Assembly: GCA_003133285.1 (NCBI GenBank)
Contig: PKWR01000016.1
Coordinates: 1 to 11,287 of the forward strand
DNA from: Coriobacteriia bacterium
GTDB lineage: Bacteria > Actinomycetota > Coriobacteriia > Anaerosomatales > PALSA-660
Length of the DNA: 11,287 nt
Direction: 5' to 3'
The notes beneath the pieces are model-generated. The model saw nothing but the letters and a program-made list of their open reading frames with translations, made no database searches and was not told the DNA's origin. Positions within the stretch are counted from its first letter, which is position 1; every line of letters begins with the position of its first letter. Positions 5,336-11,287 of the stretch are shown here, piece by piece. A program made the translations under genes and the position numbers.

Positions 5336-7219
5336 ATGGGCGCGCTGATCTCGCATGTCGAGCATCTCTCGGAGACGATCGGGCCGAGGCCTGCGACCAC
5401 GGACGCCGAGGAGCGCGCGGCCGCCTACATCCGGGACTCGTTCGAGTCGCGTGGCATGACAGCCCAGATGCAGGAGTTCGACAGCCCGCGCACCTCCTCG
5501 TGGGCGTGCGTCCTCTACCACACGCTCACGATCGCGGCCGCGATCGCCTCCCGCTGGTCGCCGTGGATCGCGCTCGCGATCGGCGTCGTGGTGGCCGTGG
5601 TGTTCTGGCTCGACCTGGACACCCGGTGGGGCCTGACCTCCCTGATGCGGAAGGGCCCCAGCCAGAACGTGATCGCGCGCCACATCCCGCGGTCGGGCAG
5701 GGGAGAGCGGGTCGCGAAGGTCGTCATCGTCGCTCACTACGACTCCGCCCGCGCGTCGCTGGCCTCCAGCCCCGGGATGGTGAAGAACCGCGCCGCCGCC
5801 TTCGCTCTGATGAAGGTGTGCACGTTCGCCGTTCCCGTCCTGGTAGCGGCCAGGCTGCTGCCGTTCGCATCCCGCCTCGAGCCGTGGGCCTGGTATGCGA
5901 CGCTCGTGCCGGCGGCCTACCTCCTGGTGCCGCTGCTGATCGACGTCCATAGCGAGCTGTTCATGAAGTACACGCCGGGGGCCAACGACAACGCCTCGGG
6001 AGTGGCGGCGCTGCTGGGGCTGATCGATCGACTCGTGCCCGAGTCCGACACGTTGCAGCCGTTGACGCGCGACGCCCACATCACGCACGGCGAGAAGGAA
6101 GCGCGCGAGGCCGACGTCGTGCCCGAAGGCTCGCTGCTGTCCTACTCGCCGGTCGCCGCACCCGCGCGGCCGGTCGAGAGCTGGACCGACGACGACATCT
6201 CCTGGGACACCGGTGTGATCACCGGACAGACGTCCCTCGGCCTCGATTCCTACGCTCATGCGCTGAAGGCCAAGGAGCAGGAGGCCGTGTCCACGGCCCC
6301 CGACCCGGAGGCCGAGCGCGCCGCGCGCCTGTTCGGCGCCGCCCCGACGGTCCCGCACAAGCAGCCGGCTCCCCAGCCCGATCTCGAGTTCGATATCGAG
6401 CTGGATGGCGTCCCGCTGCGGTCGACGGGACCCTCGTTGAGCGACGACACGGTGCCGTTCACACCGGTCGAATCGGCGGATGCCGCCGGACAGCATGACG
6501 AGAAGCCGCGCCGCGGTCTGTTCGGCGGCGCGCGCAAAGAGCCCACCGGCGAGCGCCACGGCGTGCGGGACTGGCTGGGCATCGACAAGGACTTCGACGC
6601 GCGCAAGAAGGGCACCAGCATCGGGTCGTGGGACAACTTCTCCGACGAGGACGATGACGACTCCAGCGGCTGGAAGGGCGGCTCGGCGGGTGCCGAGAGC
6701 GTCGACGATCCCGACTTCGCGGCCAGCATCGCCGCGCGGATCCGCCGCCGGGTGACGATGAACGTCGATCGGGAGCTCACCGAGAAGGAGATCTGGTTCG
6801 TGGCCACCGGCGCCGAGGAGGTCGGCACCTTCGGGATGCGGGCGTTCCTCGCCGAGCATGGACCCGATCTGCACGACGCCGCGATCATCAACCTCGACAA
6901 CATCGGAGCGGGCTCGCTGTCCTACGTCACGCGTGAGGGCATGGCTCGTCGGTACGATTCCGATCGCCGGCTGCTGAGCGCCGCGCGACGCGCCGTGCGC
7001 GAGGCGGACCTTGCGGTGAAGGGGCACGAGTACCGCGGGCTGTCGACCGACGCGACGCCCGCGCTGGCACGCGGGTACCATGCGATGTCCGTCATGGCCT
7101 TCGACGTCAACGGACGCATCCCGAACTGGCACTGGACGACCGACACGATCGACGACGTCAACGAAGCGAACATCGAGACGGCGGTCGAGTTCGTGACGGC
7201 ACTGATCAAGGAGCTGTAG
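5336..7219 (+). CDS. Membrane-embedded M28-family zinc metallopeptidase with a large insert
   Basis: This 627-residue protein has the M28 aminopeptidase-type active site spread over a very long chain. Zinc and catalytic residues are placeable: H134 and D136 (AHYDS), D218 (GANDNASG), catalytic E494 with ligand E495 (TGAEEVG), D521 (INLDN) and H599 (NWHWTTDT). TM hairpins lie at about 54-71 / 75-92 and 156-173 / 184-202; the second falls inside the catalytic fold, between AHYDS and NDNASG. About 250 residues (roughly 232-481), rich in Asp, Glu, Pro and Ser and likely disordered, separate NDNASG from AEE, which are normally a few dozen residues apart. The ATG at 5336 has GGAAGGGG 7 bases upstream and begins the usual HVEHLSETIGPRPA opening; an in-frame GTG at 5279 would add 19 basic residues. 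It is first of a three-gene operon. Substrate unknown. Confidence 0.88.
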   Translation: MGALISHVEHLSETIGPRPATTDAEERAAAYIRDSFESRGMTAQMQEFDSPRTSSWACVLYHTLTIAAAIASRWSPWIALAIGVVVAVVFWLDLDTRWGLTSLMRKGPSQNVIARHIPRSGRGERVAKVVIVAHYDSARASLASSPGMVKNRAAAFALMKVCTFAVPVLVAARLLPFASRLEPWAWYATLVPAAYLLVPLLIDVHSELFMKYTPGANDNASGVAALLGLIDRLVPESDTLQPLTRDAHITHGEKEAREADVVPEGSLLSYSPVAAPARPVESWTDDDISWDTGVITGQTSLGLDSYAHALKAKEQEAVSTAPDPEAERAARLFGAAPTVPHKQPAPQPDLEFDIELDGVPLRSTGPSLSDDTVPFTPVESADAAGQHDEKPRRGLFGGARKEPTGERHGVRDWLGIDKDFDARKKGTSIGSWDNFSDEDDDDSSGWKGGSAGAESVDDPDFAASIAARIRRRVTMNVDRELTEKEIWFVATGAEEVGTFGMRAFLAEHGPDLHDAAIINLDNIGAGSLSYVTREGMARRYDSDRRLLSAARRAVREADLAVKGHEYRGLSTDATPALARGYHAMSVMAFDVNGRIPNWHWTTDTIDDVNEANIETAVEFVTALIKEL

Positions 7220-7226
7220 CTCACTC

Positions 7227-8438
7227 GTGCAAGCCGGGCGGCTCAACAAGGCGCTGCAGCGGCGCCTGACCATCATGTGGCGCGACCAGCCGAGCCAGAG
7301 CGACATCGAGGAGCTCGCGGCCAACGTCGAGCGCGTCGGTCTCGTCATCCGGCTCCGGTGGGCGATCGTCGCCGCCATCGCCGCGTTCTCGGTCCTCGGC
7401 ATCGGCATCTACGCGCTCGCGGGGCAGGCGCCGGCGCTGGCCCCGCGCATGGTGATCCCGGCCGGTGCGCTGCTGCTCGTGCTCGTGTACAACGCCTACT
7501 ACCAGCGCACCTACCGCAGCTTCGGCAACCTCGCGGCGTTCAACGCGGCCGCGCTCGTGCTCGACATCCTCGTGGTCACCGTCCTCGTCTACTACTCGGG
7601 CGGCGTGTACTCCTGGTTCGACGCGCTCTACTACCTCTTCGTGCTCGAGGCGGCGCTCATCCTGCCGAACCGCCGGGAAGTGTGGGGCGTCGTCGGACTC
7701 GCTGCGATCGCCTATTCGCTCGTCGTGAGCCTCGTGTACTGGCGGGTGCTGCCGCACATGGCGATGCCCTTCGTCCGCAACGACCTCCAACTCGTCGGGA
7801 GTTACGTCGCGGTGCGCGCCCTGTGGACCCTCACCGTCATCCTCGGCTCCGCCTCGGTCGGTGTCCTCTTCACCAGAGTGAACCGCGAGCGCATGGGCGC
7901 GCTCGCCAAGCAGTCCGTGCGCGATAGCCGCACCGGACTCTACGACCGGACCTACCTTCGCCGCGAGCTCTCCGTGGAACTCGAGCGGGCCAGGCGGTTC
8001 CGTCGCGGCGAGTCCGTGATCATCGCCGATATCGACGACTTCGCGCACTTCAACGAGGTGTTCGGGACCGAGGCCGGGAACCGGATGATCGATCTGATCG
8101 CCGAGGTGGTCCGCGAGGCCTCGGGTTGCGAGGCCGGCGAGCCCTGTCTGGTGCTCGCGGCGCGCTATGGCGGCGAGGAGTTCGCGCTGCTCGTTCCCGA
8201 GGACAGCGAGGCCTCCTCCGAAGGGGGCGAGTTCTTGGCCGAGCGCGTGCGGGCGGGGGTCGCGTCCGTGCTCGACGACGACCGCAGCGTGACGGTCAGC
8301 GTCGGGGTCGCCGCCTACTCGCGCGACGGCCGCACCGCGTCGGAGCTCCTGAGCGCTACCGACGCCGCGCTGGTGCGCGCCGCGGCGGAGGGTGGGAACC
8401 GCGTGGTCGTGGGCCGTTCGGAGACGACGTTCGCATGA
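7227..8438 (+). CDS. Six-TM GGDEF-domain protein (diguanylate cyclase-like)
   Basis: This 403-residue protein has about six TM segments in residues 40-220 (no recognisable sensor family) and a C-terminal GGDEF domain from DSRTGLYDR (about 230) to GNRVVVG. The signature is GGEEF (315-319) in RYGGEEF, and the metal-binding DID of IADIDDF is present, so catalysis is plausible. Three family positions differ. The Asp that helps recognise guanine (PleD D344) is N285 in GTEAGN. The Lys after DxDxF is Ala. The upstream RxxD inhibitory site is replaced by PCLV. The nucleotide product is therefore uncertain. The GTG start lies 7 bases after the M28 stop, with AAGGAG 13 bases upstream, so coupling is likely; ATG at 7275 is an alternative. 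The stop overlaps the next ATG by 4 bp. Confidence 0.9.
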   Translation: MQAGRLNKALQRRLTIMWRDQPSQSDIEELAANVERVGLVIRLRWAIVAAIAAFSVLGIGIYALAGQAPALAPRMVIPAGALLLVLVYNAYYQRTYRSFGNLAAFNAAALVLDILVVTVLVYYSGGVYSWFDALYYLFVLEAALILPNRREVWGVVGLAAIAYSLVVSLVYWRVLPHMAMPFVRNDLQLVGSYVAVRALWTLTVILGSASVGVLFTRVNRERMGALAKQSVRDSRTGLYDRTYLRRELSVELERARRFRRGESVIIADIDDFAHFNEVFGTEAGNRMIDLIAEVVREASGCEAGEPCLVLAARYGGEEFALLVPEDSEASSEGGEFLAERVRAGVASVLDDDRSVTVSVGVAAYSRDGRTASELLSATDAALVRAAAEGGNRVVVGRSETTFA

Positions 8439-9133
8439 GCAGGGACGTCGTCCTGCGCGCGGGCGAGACGGTGCTCGCCACGCTGCTGTGGGTCGTCTTG
8501 TGCGTCGGCTCCTCGGCGCTCGCGCTCACGGTCCCCGTCTATACCTCCGCGCTCGTCCAGGCGCTCGGCGTTCCCGCATCGTCGGGACTGCCGACCGCCG
8601 ACGTCGTGCACCTGTCGGGCGCGGTCCGCGCGCTCGTCGCCGACACCGAGTTCGACCCGCTGCCCGTGACCTGGAAGGGGCAGCCGGCATTCGACGCCGC
8701 CGCGTCGAGCCACCTCCACGACGTTCGGAGCGTGATCTCGGGCGCGCGTCTCGCCACGGGGAGCGCGGCGCTGCTGCTCGCGGCCTACGTGGCTGCCTGC
8801 ATCGGGCGGCGGCGTTTCGCCCGGCTTCGCGCCGGCATGCTCGCTGCGGCGTGGGCCCTCGCGGGCGCGGTCGTGCTCGCGGCGATCGCGGCGTTCTCCG
8901 ACTTCGAGGCGCTGTTCGCCTTCTTCCACTCGCTGTTCTTTGCGAGCGGGACCTGGACCTTCCCGGCCGATTCCCTGCTCGTCAGGCTGTTCCCGGAGCC
9001 GTTCTGGATCGCCTCGGGGGCGTGCTGGGCGGCGCTCGTCCTGCTCTCCGCGGCGGTCCTGACGCTCGTCGGGCGCCGGTTCGTGCGTGCTCGAGAGGGT
9101 ATGGGTGCTTCACGAACGGCGGAGAATGTGTAG
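8435..9133 (+). CDS. DUF1461/TIGR01906 membrane protein, Lit-like
   Basis: This 232-residue protein has about four TM helices (near 12-34, 107-123, 131-150 and 190-210). A long outward loop contains SSHLHDVRSV, and a conserved block reads FFHSLFFASGTWTFPADSLLVRLFPEPFW. These are the hallmarks of DUF1461/TIGR01906. A Firmicutes member of this family, Lit, moves an acyl chain within lipoproteins to make the lyso form, using two histidines. H95 (or H93) and H165 here sit about 70 residues apart, close to the spacing I recall for Lit. Whether this actinobacterial homologue is a transacylase is inference. Its ATG overlaps the GGDEF stop as ATGA, so the two are co-translated. It ends the operon. 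Confidence 0.82.
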   Translation: MSRDVVLRAGETVLATLLWVVLCVGSSALALTVPVYTSALVQALGVPASSGLPTADVVHLSGAVRALVADTEFDPLPVTWKGQPAFDAAASSHLHDVRSVISGARLATGSAALLLAAYVAACIGRRRFARLRAGMLAAAWALAGAVVLAAIAAFSDFEALFAFFHSLFFASGTWTFPADSLLVRLFPEPFWIASGACWAALVLLSAAVLTLVGRRFVRAREGMGASRTAENV

Positions 9134-9151
9134 AGTGATACAGGGGGCGCA

Positions 9152-9192
9152 CCCGTGAGCGGGCGTCGACCTTTGTGTGAAGCCCTCACGGG
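9152..9192 (+). terminator. Weak hairpin after the DUF1461 gene
   Basis: CCCGTGAG (9152-9159) and CTCACGGG (9185-9192) are perfect 8-bp arms separated by 25 bases, 18 bases after the stop codon. The long loop and lack of a U-tract make it a weak terminator. The right arm also overlaps the likely -35 region of the next gene. Confidence 0.35.
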
Positions 9193-9204
9193 CAGCGTAC
9201 GGAC

Positions 9205-9217
9205 CGCGATAATCGCG
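9205..9217 (+). promoter_or_regulatory. -10 box embedded in a palindrome upstream of the zinc-ribbon gene
   Basis: GATAAT (9208-9213) is one mismatch from the -10 consensus and lies inside CGCGATAATCGCG, a perfect inverted repeat around one central base. A poor -35 (CTCACG, 9185-9190) is 17 bases upstream. The start near 9220 leaves a short leader with a GGAGG site at 9224-9228. A protein binding this palindrome would block the promoter. Confidence 0.4.
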
Positions 9218-9238
9218 CGATGAGGAGGTGGCACGAGC

Positions 9239-9385
9239 ATGGCAGCCAAGGAAGGTTACTGCGTCAAGTGCAAGGCCAAGAAGGAAATGAAGGACGCCGT
9301 CGCTATCACCATGAAGAACGGCCGTCCGGCCACGCAGGGCATCTGCCCGTCCTGTGGCACCAAGATCTTCAAGATCGGCGCGTAG
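9239..9385 (+). CDS. 48-residue zinc-ribbon protein, DUF5679-like
   Basis: This small basic protein carries two C-xx-C pairs, CVKC (C8, C11) and CPSC (near 37-40), separated by a 25-residue lysine-rich loop with MKNGRPATQG. That is the layout of a single zinc ribbon, and I recognise it as DUF5679-like, a short family frequent in Actinobacteria. The first half (EGYCVKCKAKKEMKDAVAI) is typical. A strong GAGGAGG site lies about 10 bases upstream of the ATG. The gene is monocistronic, with its own promoter and a terminator beginning 44 bases after the stop. A zinc ribbon this small could bind RNA, DNA or another protein; function is unknown. Confidence 0.88.
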   Translation: MAAKEGYCVKCKAKKEMKDAVAITMKNGRPATQGICPSCGTKIFKIGA

Positions 9386-9428
9386 TTTCACAGACCGCGA
9401 CGCACTACGAGCGCCGCTTGTTCGAACG

Positions 9429-9468
9429 GGAGCCGGAACGCACGCAGCGTTCCGGCTCCTTCTCGTTG
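9429..9468 (+). terminator. Intrinsic terminator after the zinc-ribbon gene
   Basis: GGAGCCGGAACG (9429-9440) and CGTTCCGGCTCC (9448-9459) pair perfectly over 12 bp around a 7-base loop. They are followed by TTCTCGTTG, a partial U-tract. It separates the zinc-ribbon gene from the potassium operon. Confidence 0.85.
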
Positions 9469-9502
9469 CGGGGAGTTCGACCGGAACGGGTCTGAACGCT
9501 CG

Positions 9503-9564
9503 CTTAACGGTGTCCGCGGGGGTCGCGGGCGTGCGGGCCGCGCACATACACAGATTCTTAACGG
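9503..9564. repeat. Pair of CTTAACGG direct repeats upstream of trkA
   Basis: CTTAACGG occurs at 9503-9510 and again at 9557-9564, 54 bp apart (about five helical turns), just upstream of the likely trkA promoter. The spacing puts both on the same DNA face, as for a cooperatively bound activator. It may also be chance; no matching regulator is in the window. Confidence 0.35.
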
Positions 9565-9573
9565 CTCCCTCGA

Positions 9574-9603
9574 TTGACCGCCTGCGCACCCTGGGCGTAG
9601 CGT
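9574..9603 (+). promoter_or_regulatory. Putative promoter of the trkA-trkA-trkH operon
   Basis: TTGACC (9574-9579) and TAGCGT (9598-9603) are separated by 18 bases. The predicted start is near 9610, with a leader of about 54 bases to the ATG at 9664. The -35 is a five-of-six match; the -10 keeps the key TA and final T. Confidence 0.5.
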
Positions 9604-9663
9604 GTCGGTGTTCCGCGCACGGGCGCGGAGCTTCAGACCGGTACAGGGGATGGGGCACACCAT

Positions 9664-10305
9664 ATGAACGCTATCGTCGTCGGGTGCGGGCGCGTCGGCT
9701 CGCAGTTGGCCACGATGCTGTCGGTCGAGGGACACAACGTCACGGTCATCGACCGCGACGACTCGGCATTCAAGCGTCTGGGCTCGACCTTCAACGGGGT
9801 CACCGTCAAGGGGCTCGGCTTCGACGAGGAGGTCCTCATCGAAGCGGGCGTCCGCACCGCCGACGTGTTCGCGGCGGTCACCGACCTCGACAACACGAAC
9901 CTGATGGCCGCCGAGGTCGCCCGCAAGATCTTCGGTGTGCGTCACGTGTTGGCGCGGCTCTACAACCCGCAGCGCGAGCGCACCTACCAGCAGCTCGACA
10001 TGGACTACGTCTGCGGCACCACCCTCGTGGCGGAGAGCCTCCTCGAGAAGATCGAGGCCGGCCACGGCCACCACGTGCAGACGCTCGGGGACGTCGAGGT
10101 CATCGAGTTCCGCACGGGTGCCGGCGTGGCAGGCAAGCGCGTCCGCGACATCGAGATCGAGCATCAGTTCCGTCTCTCCGTGATGTCGCGCGGCAATGTG
10201 ACCTTCATCCCGCTTCCCGACACCATGCTGCAGCCGGGCGACGTCGTCGTCGCCGCGGTGAAGGAAGAGGGCCTCGCCCGCGTCGAGAAGTATATGGAGA
10301 GCTGA
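9664..10305 (+). CDS. trkA: TrkA/CeoB-type potassium uptake regulatory subunit (first copy)
   Basis: This 213-residue cytoplasmic protein has an RCK_N Rossmann domain (about 1-130) and an RCK_C domain (about 135-213). The nucleotide loop is intact, GCGRVGSQLA (GxGxxG). An acidic residue ends beta-2 (VIDRDD), as expected for NAD(H) or adenine nucleotide binding, and ADVFAAVTDLDNTNL is the usual next block. Such subunits form rings beneath TrkH/KtrB channels and gate potassium entry in response to nucleotides. The ATG has GGGG about 8 bases upstream. It is followed after 4 bp by a second trkA-like gene, as in mycobacterial ceoB/ceoC, and the operon continues to a TrkH-type channel. Confidence 0.94.
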   Translation: MNAIVVGCGRVGSQLATMLSVEGHNVTVIDRDDSAFKRLGSTFNGVTVKGLGFDEEVLIEAGVRTADVFAAVTDLDNTNLMAAEVARKIFGVRHVLARLYNPQRERTYQQLDMDYVCGTTLVAESLLEKIEAGHGHHVQTLGDVEVIEFRTGAGVAGKRVRDIEIEHQFRLSVMSRGNVTFIPLPDTMLQPGDVVVAAVKEEGLARVEKYMES

Positions 10306-10309
10306 GGCC

Positions 10310-10975
10310 ATGTTCATCGTCATCAACGGGGGCGGCAAGGTCGCCAGCTTCCTCGCCAACACTCTGCTCGAGAGCGGCCACACCATCGCGCTAATCGAGA
10401 AGCGGCAGGTCGTGGCCGAGAAGCTCGCTTCTGAGCTGCCGAAGCACCCGCTCATCATCCTGGGAGACGGCTGCGACGTCTCCTTCCAGGAGGACGCGGG
10501 CGTCGGCCACGCCGACGTGTTCGCAGCGGTCACGGGCGACGACGACGACAACCTCGTGAGCTGCCAGCTCGCCAAGACCGCCTTCGGAGTCCCACGCTGC
10601 GTGGCCCGCGTCAACAACCCGAAGAACCAGCACATCTTCAACGCGCTCGGCATCGAGGCCATCTCGTCCACCTCGATCATCGCGAGGATGATCGAGGAGG
10701 AGACGGCGATCGGCGACATGCGCACCCTCGCGAACCTGCGCAAGGGCAACATGGCGGTCGTCGAGATCGAGTTGCCCACGGACCGCTGCCGCGTGTGCGA
10801 CAAGAAGGTCCGCGACCTCAACCTCCCCGTCGACTGCGTGCTCTTCGCGATCGTCCGGGGCGAGGATGTCATCACGGTCCACGGCGAGACGACGCTGCAG
10901 GCGGGCGACGTGATCGTCGCCTTCACGGGCGTCGAGCACGAAGCGAACCTCAAGCGCGCGCTGACCGGGGAGTAG
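10310..10975 (+). CDS. TrkA/CeoC-type potassium uptake regulatory subunit (second copy)
   Basis: This 221-residue RCK_N-RCK_C protein is parallel to its upstream neighbour but diverged. The nucleotide loop is GGGKVASFLA, with Ala replacing the third Gly of GxGxxG, and beta-2 ends in Glu (LIEKR) rather than Asp. The block ADVFAAVTGDDDDNL is kept. A C-xx-C pair absent from the first copy (C160 and C163 in DRCRVCDKKVRDL) sits at the start of RCK_C; it could bind metal or respond to redox state. It probably assembles with the first subunit into a hetero-oligomeric gating ring. It lies 4 bp after the first trkA and 4 bp before the small membrane protein. Family assignment is firm; altered ligand specificity is inference. 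Confidence 0.93.
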   Translation: MFIVINGGGKVASFLANTLLESGHTIALIEKRQVVAEKLASELPKHPLIILGDGCDVSFQEDAGVGHADVFAAVTGDDDDNLVSCQLAKTAFGVPRCVARVNNPKNQHIFNALGIEAISSTSIIARMIEEETAIGDMRTLANLRKGNMAVVEIELPTDRCRVCDKKVRDLNLPVDCVLFAIVRGEDVITVHGETTLQAGDVIVAFTGVEHEANLKRALTGE

Positions 10976-10979
10976 AGCC

Positions 10980-11126
10980 ATGGTGGACATGCCCCGTCCC
11001 GAGGCCACGAGGCGCCAGCAGATCACCGACTACGCGCTCGGTGTCATCCACGAGAGCCTCTGGATACTCGGGATGACGCTGTTCGCCTTCGTCATGGCTG
11101 TCGTTGCAGTGGCGGTGTTCAAGTGA
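10980..11126 (+). CDS. 48-residue single-TM protein in the trk operon
   Basis: This small protein starts MVDMPRPEATRRQQITDYAL and ends in a hydrophobic helix of about 20-22 residues (from LWILGMTLFAF to the final VFK). It therefore looks tail-anchored, with a charged cytoplasmic N-terminus. It begins 4 bp after the second trkA stop. Its own stop overlaps the trkH GTG start (GTGA), so it is translationally coupled to the channel gene. No family is recognised. Position and size recall KdpF, the tiny subunit that stabilises the Kdp potassium pump, but there is no sequence basis for homology. A small accessory subunit of the TrkH channel is the simplest reading. Confidence 0.75.
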   Translation: MVDMPRPEATRRQQITDYALGVIHESLWILGMTLFAFVMAVVAVAVFK

Positions 11127-11287
11127 TCGTCCGCCCGCGCAAAGAGGACCATCTCGTCATCGGCAAGTACACCGGCAAGGTCATCATCGGTGTCGGTCTG
11201 CTCATGCTCATCCCGCTGGCGACCGCGATCGGGTTCGCCGAGTGGGACACCGCGATCGACTTCATCGTCGCGATCATGGCCTGCTTC
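11123..11287 (+). CDS. TrkH/KtrB-type potassium channel subunit, N-terminal part
   Basis: Only 55 codons are visible before the window ends. The start MIVRPRKEDHLVIGKYTGKV and the following helix IIGVGLLMLIPLATAIGFAEWD resemble the first membrane segment of TrkH-family proteins; a second helix begins at TAIDFIVAIM. Two TrkA genes just upstream support the call. The GTG is chosen for its 4-bp overlap with the small upstream gene. The selectivity-filter repeats lie outside the window, so TrkH and KtrB cannot be told apart. Confidence 0.8.
   Translation, partial: MIVRPRKEDHLVIGKYTGKVIIGVGLLMLIPLATAIGFAEWDTAIDFIVAIMACF

Noticed and set aside
3074..7408. A 1444-codon open frame on the minus strand opposite hcp and the M28 gene
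   Set aside because: It is antisense to well-recognised genes, is arginine- and histidine-rich with no domain pattern, and crosses a terminator. Long antisense frames are common in G+C-rich codon-biased DNA.
9388..10953. A 521-codon minus-strand frame opposite both trkA genes
   Set aside because: It is a shadow of two clear TrkA genes, spans their promoter and a terminator, and shows no recognisable domain.

Overview
The window is about two-thirds G+C, has purine-rich GGAGG-type ribosome sites and several GTG starts, and is tightly packed. It carries a PafB-like WYL regulator, a class I hybrid cluster protein of the strict-anaerobe type, a paired TrkA system like mycobacterial CeoB/CeoC, and an actinobacterial-type 48-residue zinc-ribbon protein. 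Together these suggest an anaerobic or facultatively anaerobic actinobacterium, possibly Coriobacteriia or a relative. That assignment is inference from gene content, not a database result.

Layout, left to right. (1) A partial PafB/WYL-type regulator runs leftward off the edge (1-433, minus). (2) A 378-bp gap holds an orphan terminator-like hairpin and a promoter with an inverted repeat at the predicted transcription start. (3) A seven-TM protein of unknown role (812-1537) ends in a 16-bp convergent overlap with (4) a Crp/Fnr-family regulator (1522-2229, minus). (5) Divergent from the regulator is a four-gene operon: a YgbA-like 'nitrous oxide-stimulated promoter' protein, an unusual ferredoxin, the hybrid cluster protein Hcp, and a small membrane-anchored c-type cytochrome-like protein, closed by a perfect 15-bp hairpin. 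The intergenic region has an FNR-like palindrome, TTGAC-N4-GTCAA, about 42 bp upstream of the inferred start. This is the layout expected of class II activation, so the block reads as a regulated nitric oxide / nitrosative stress module.

(6) A second operon (5336-9133) encodes a membrane-embedded M28 metallopeptidase with a roughly 250-residue insert, a six-TM GGDEF protein with altered guanine-site and I-site residues, and a DUF1461/TIGR01906 (Lit-like) membrane protein. (7) A 48-aa zinc-ribbon protein sits alone with its own promoter and terminator. (8) The right end is a potassium-uptake operon: two TrkA/RCK gating subunits, a 48-aa single-TM protein, and the start of a TrkH-type channel subunit, which overlaps the small gene by 4 bp and runs off the edge.

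The best candidates for something undescribed are the small cytochrome-like protein coupled to hcp, the tiny membrane protein between trkA and trkH, and the split M28 peptidase linked to a non-canonical GGDEF protein. I saw no tRNA, rRNA, CRISPR array, insertion sequence or phage gene.
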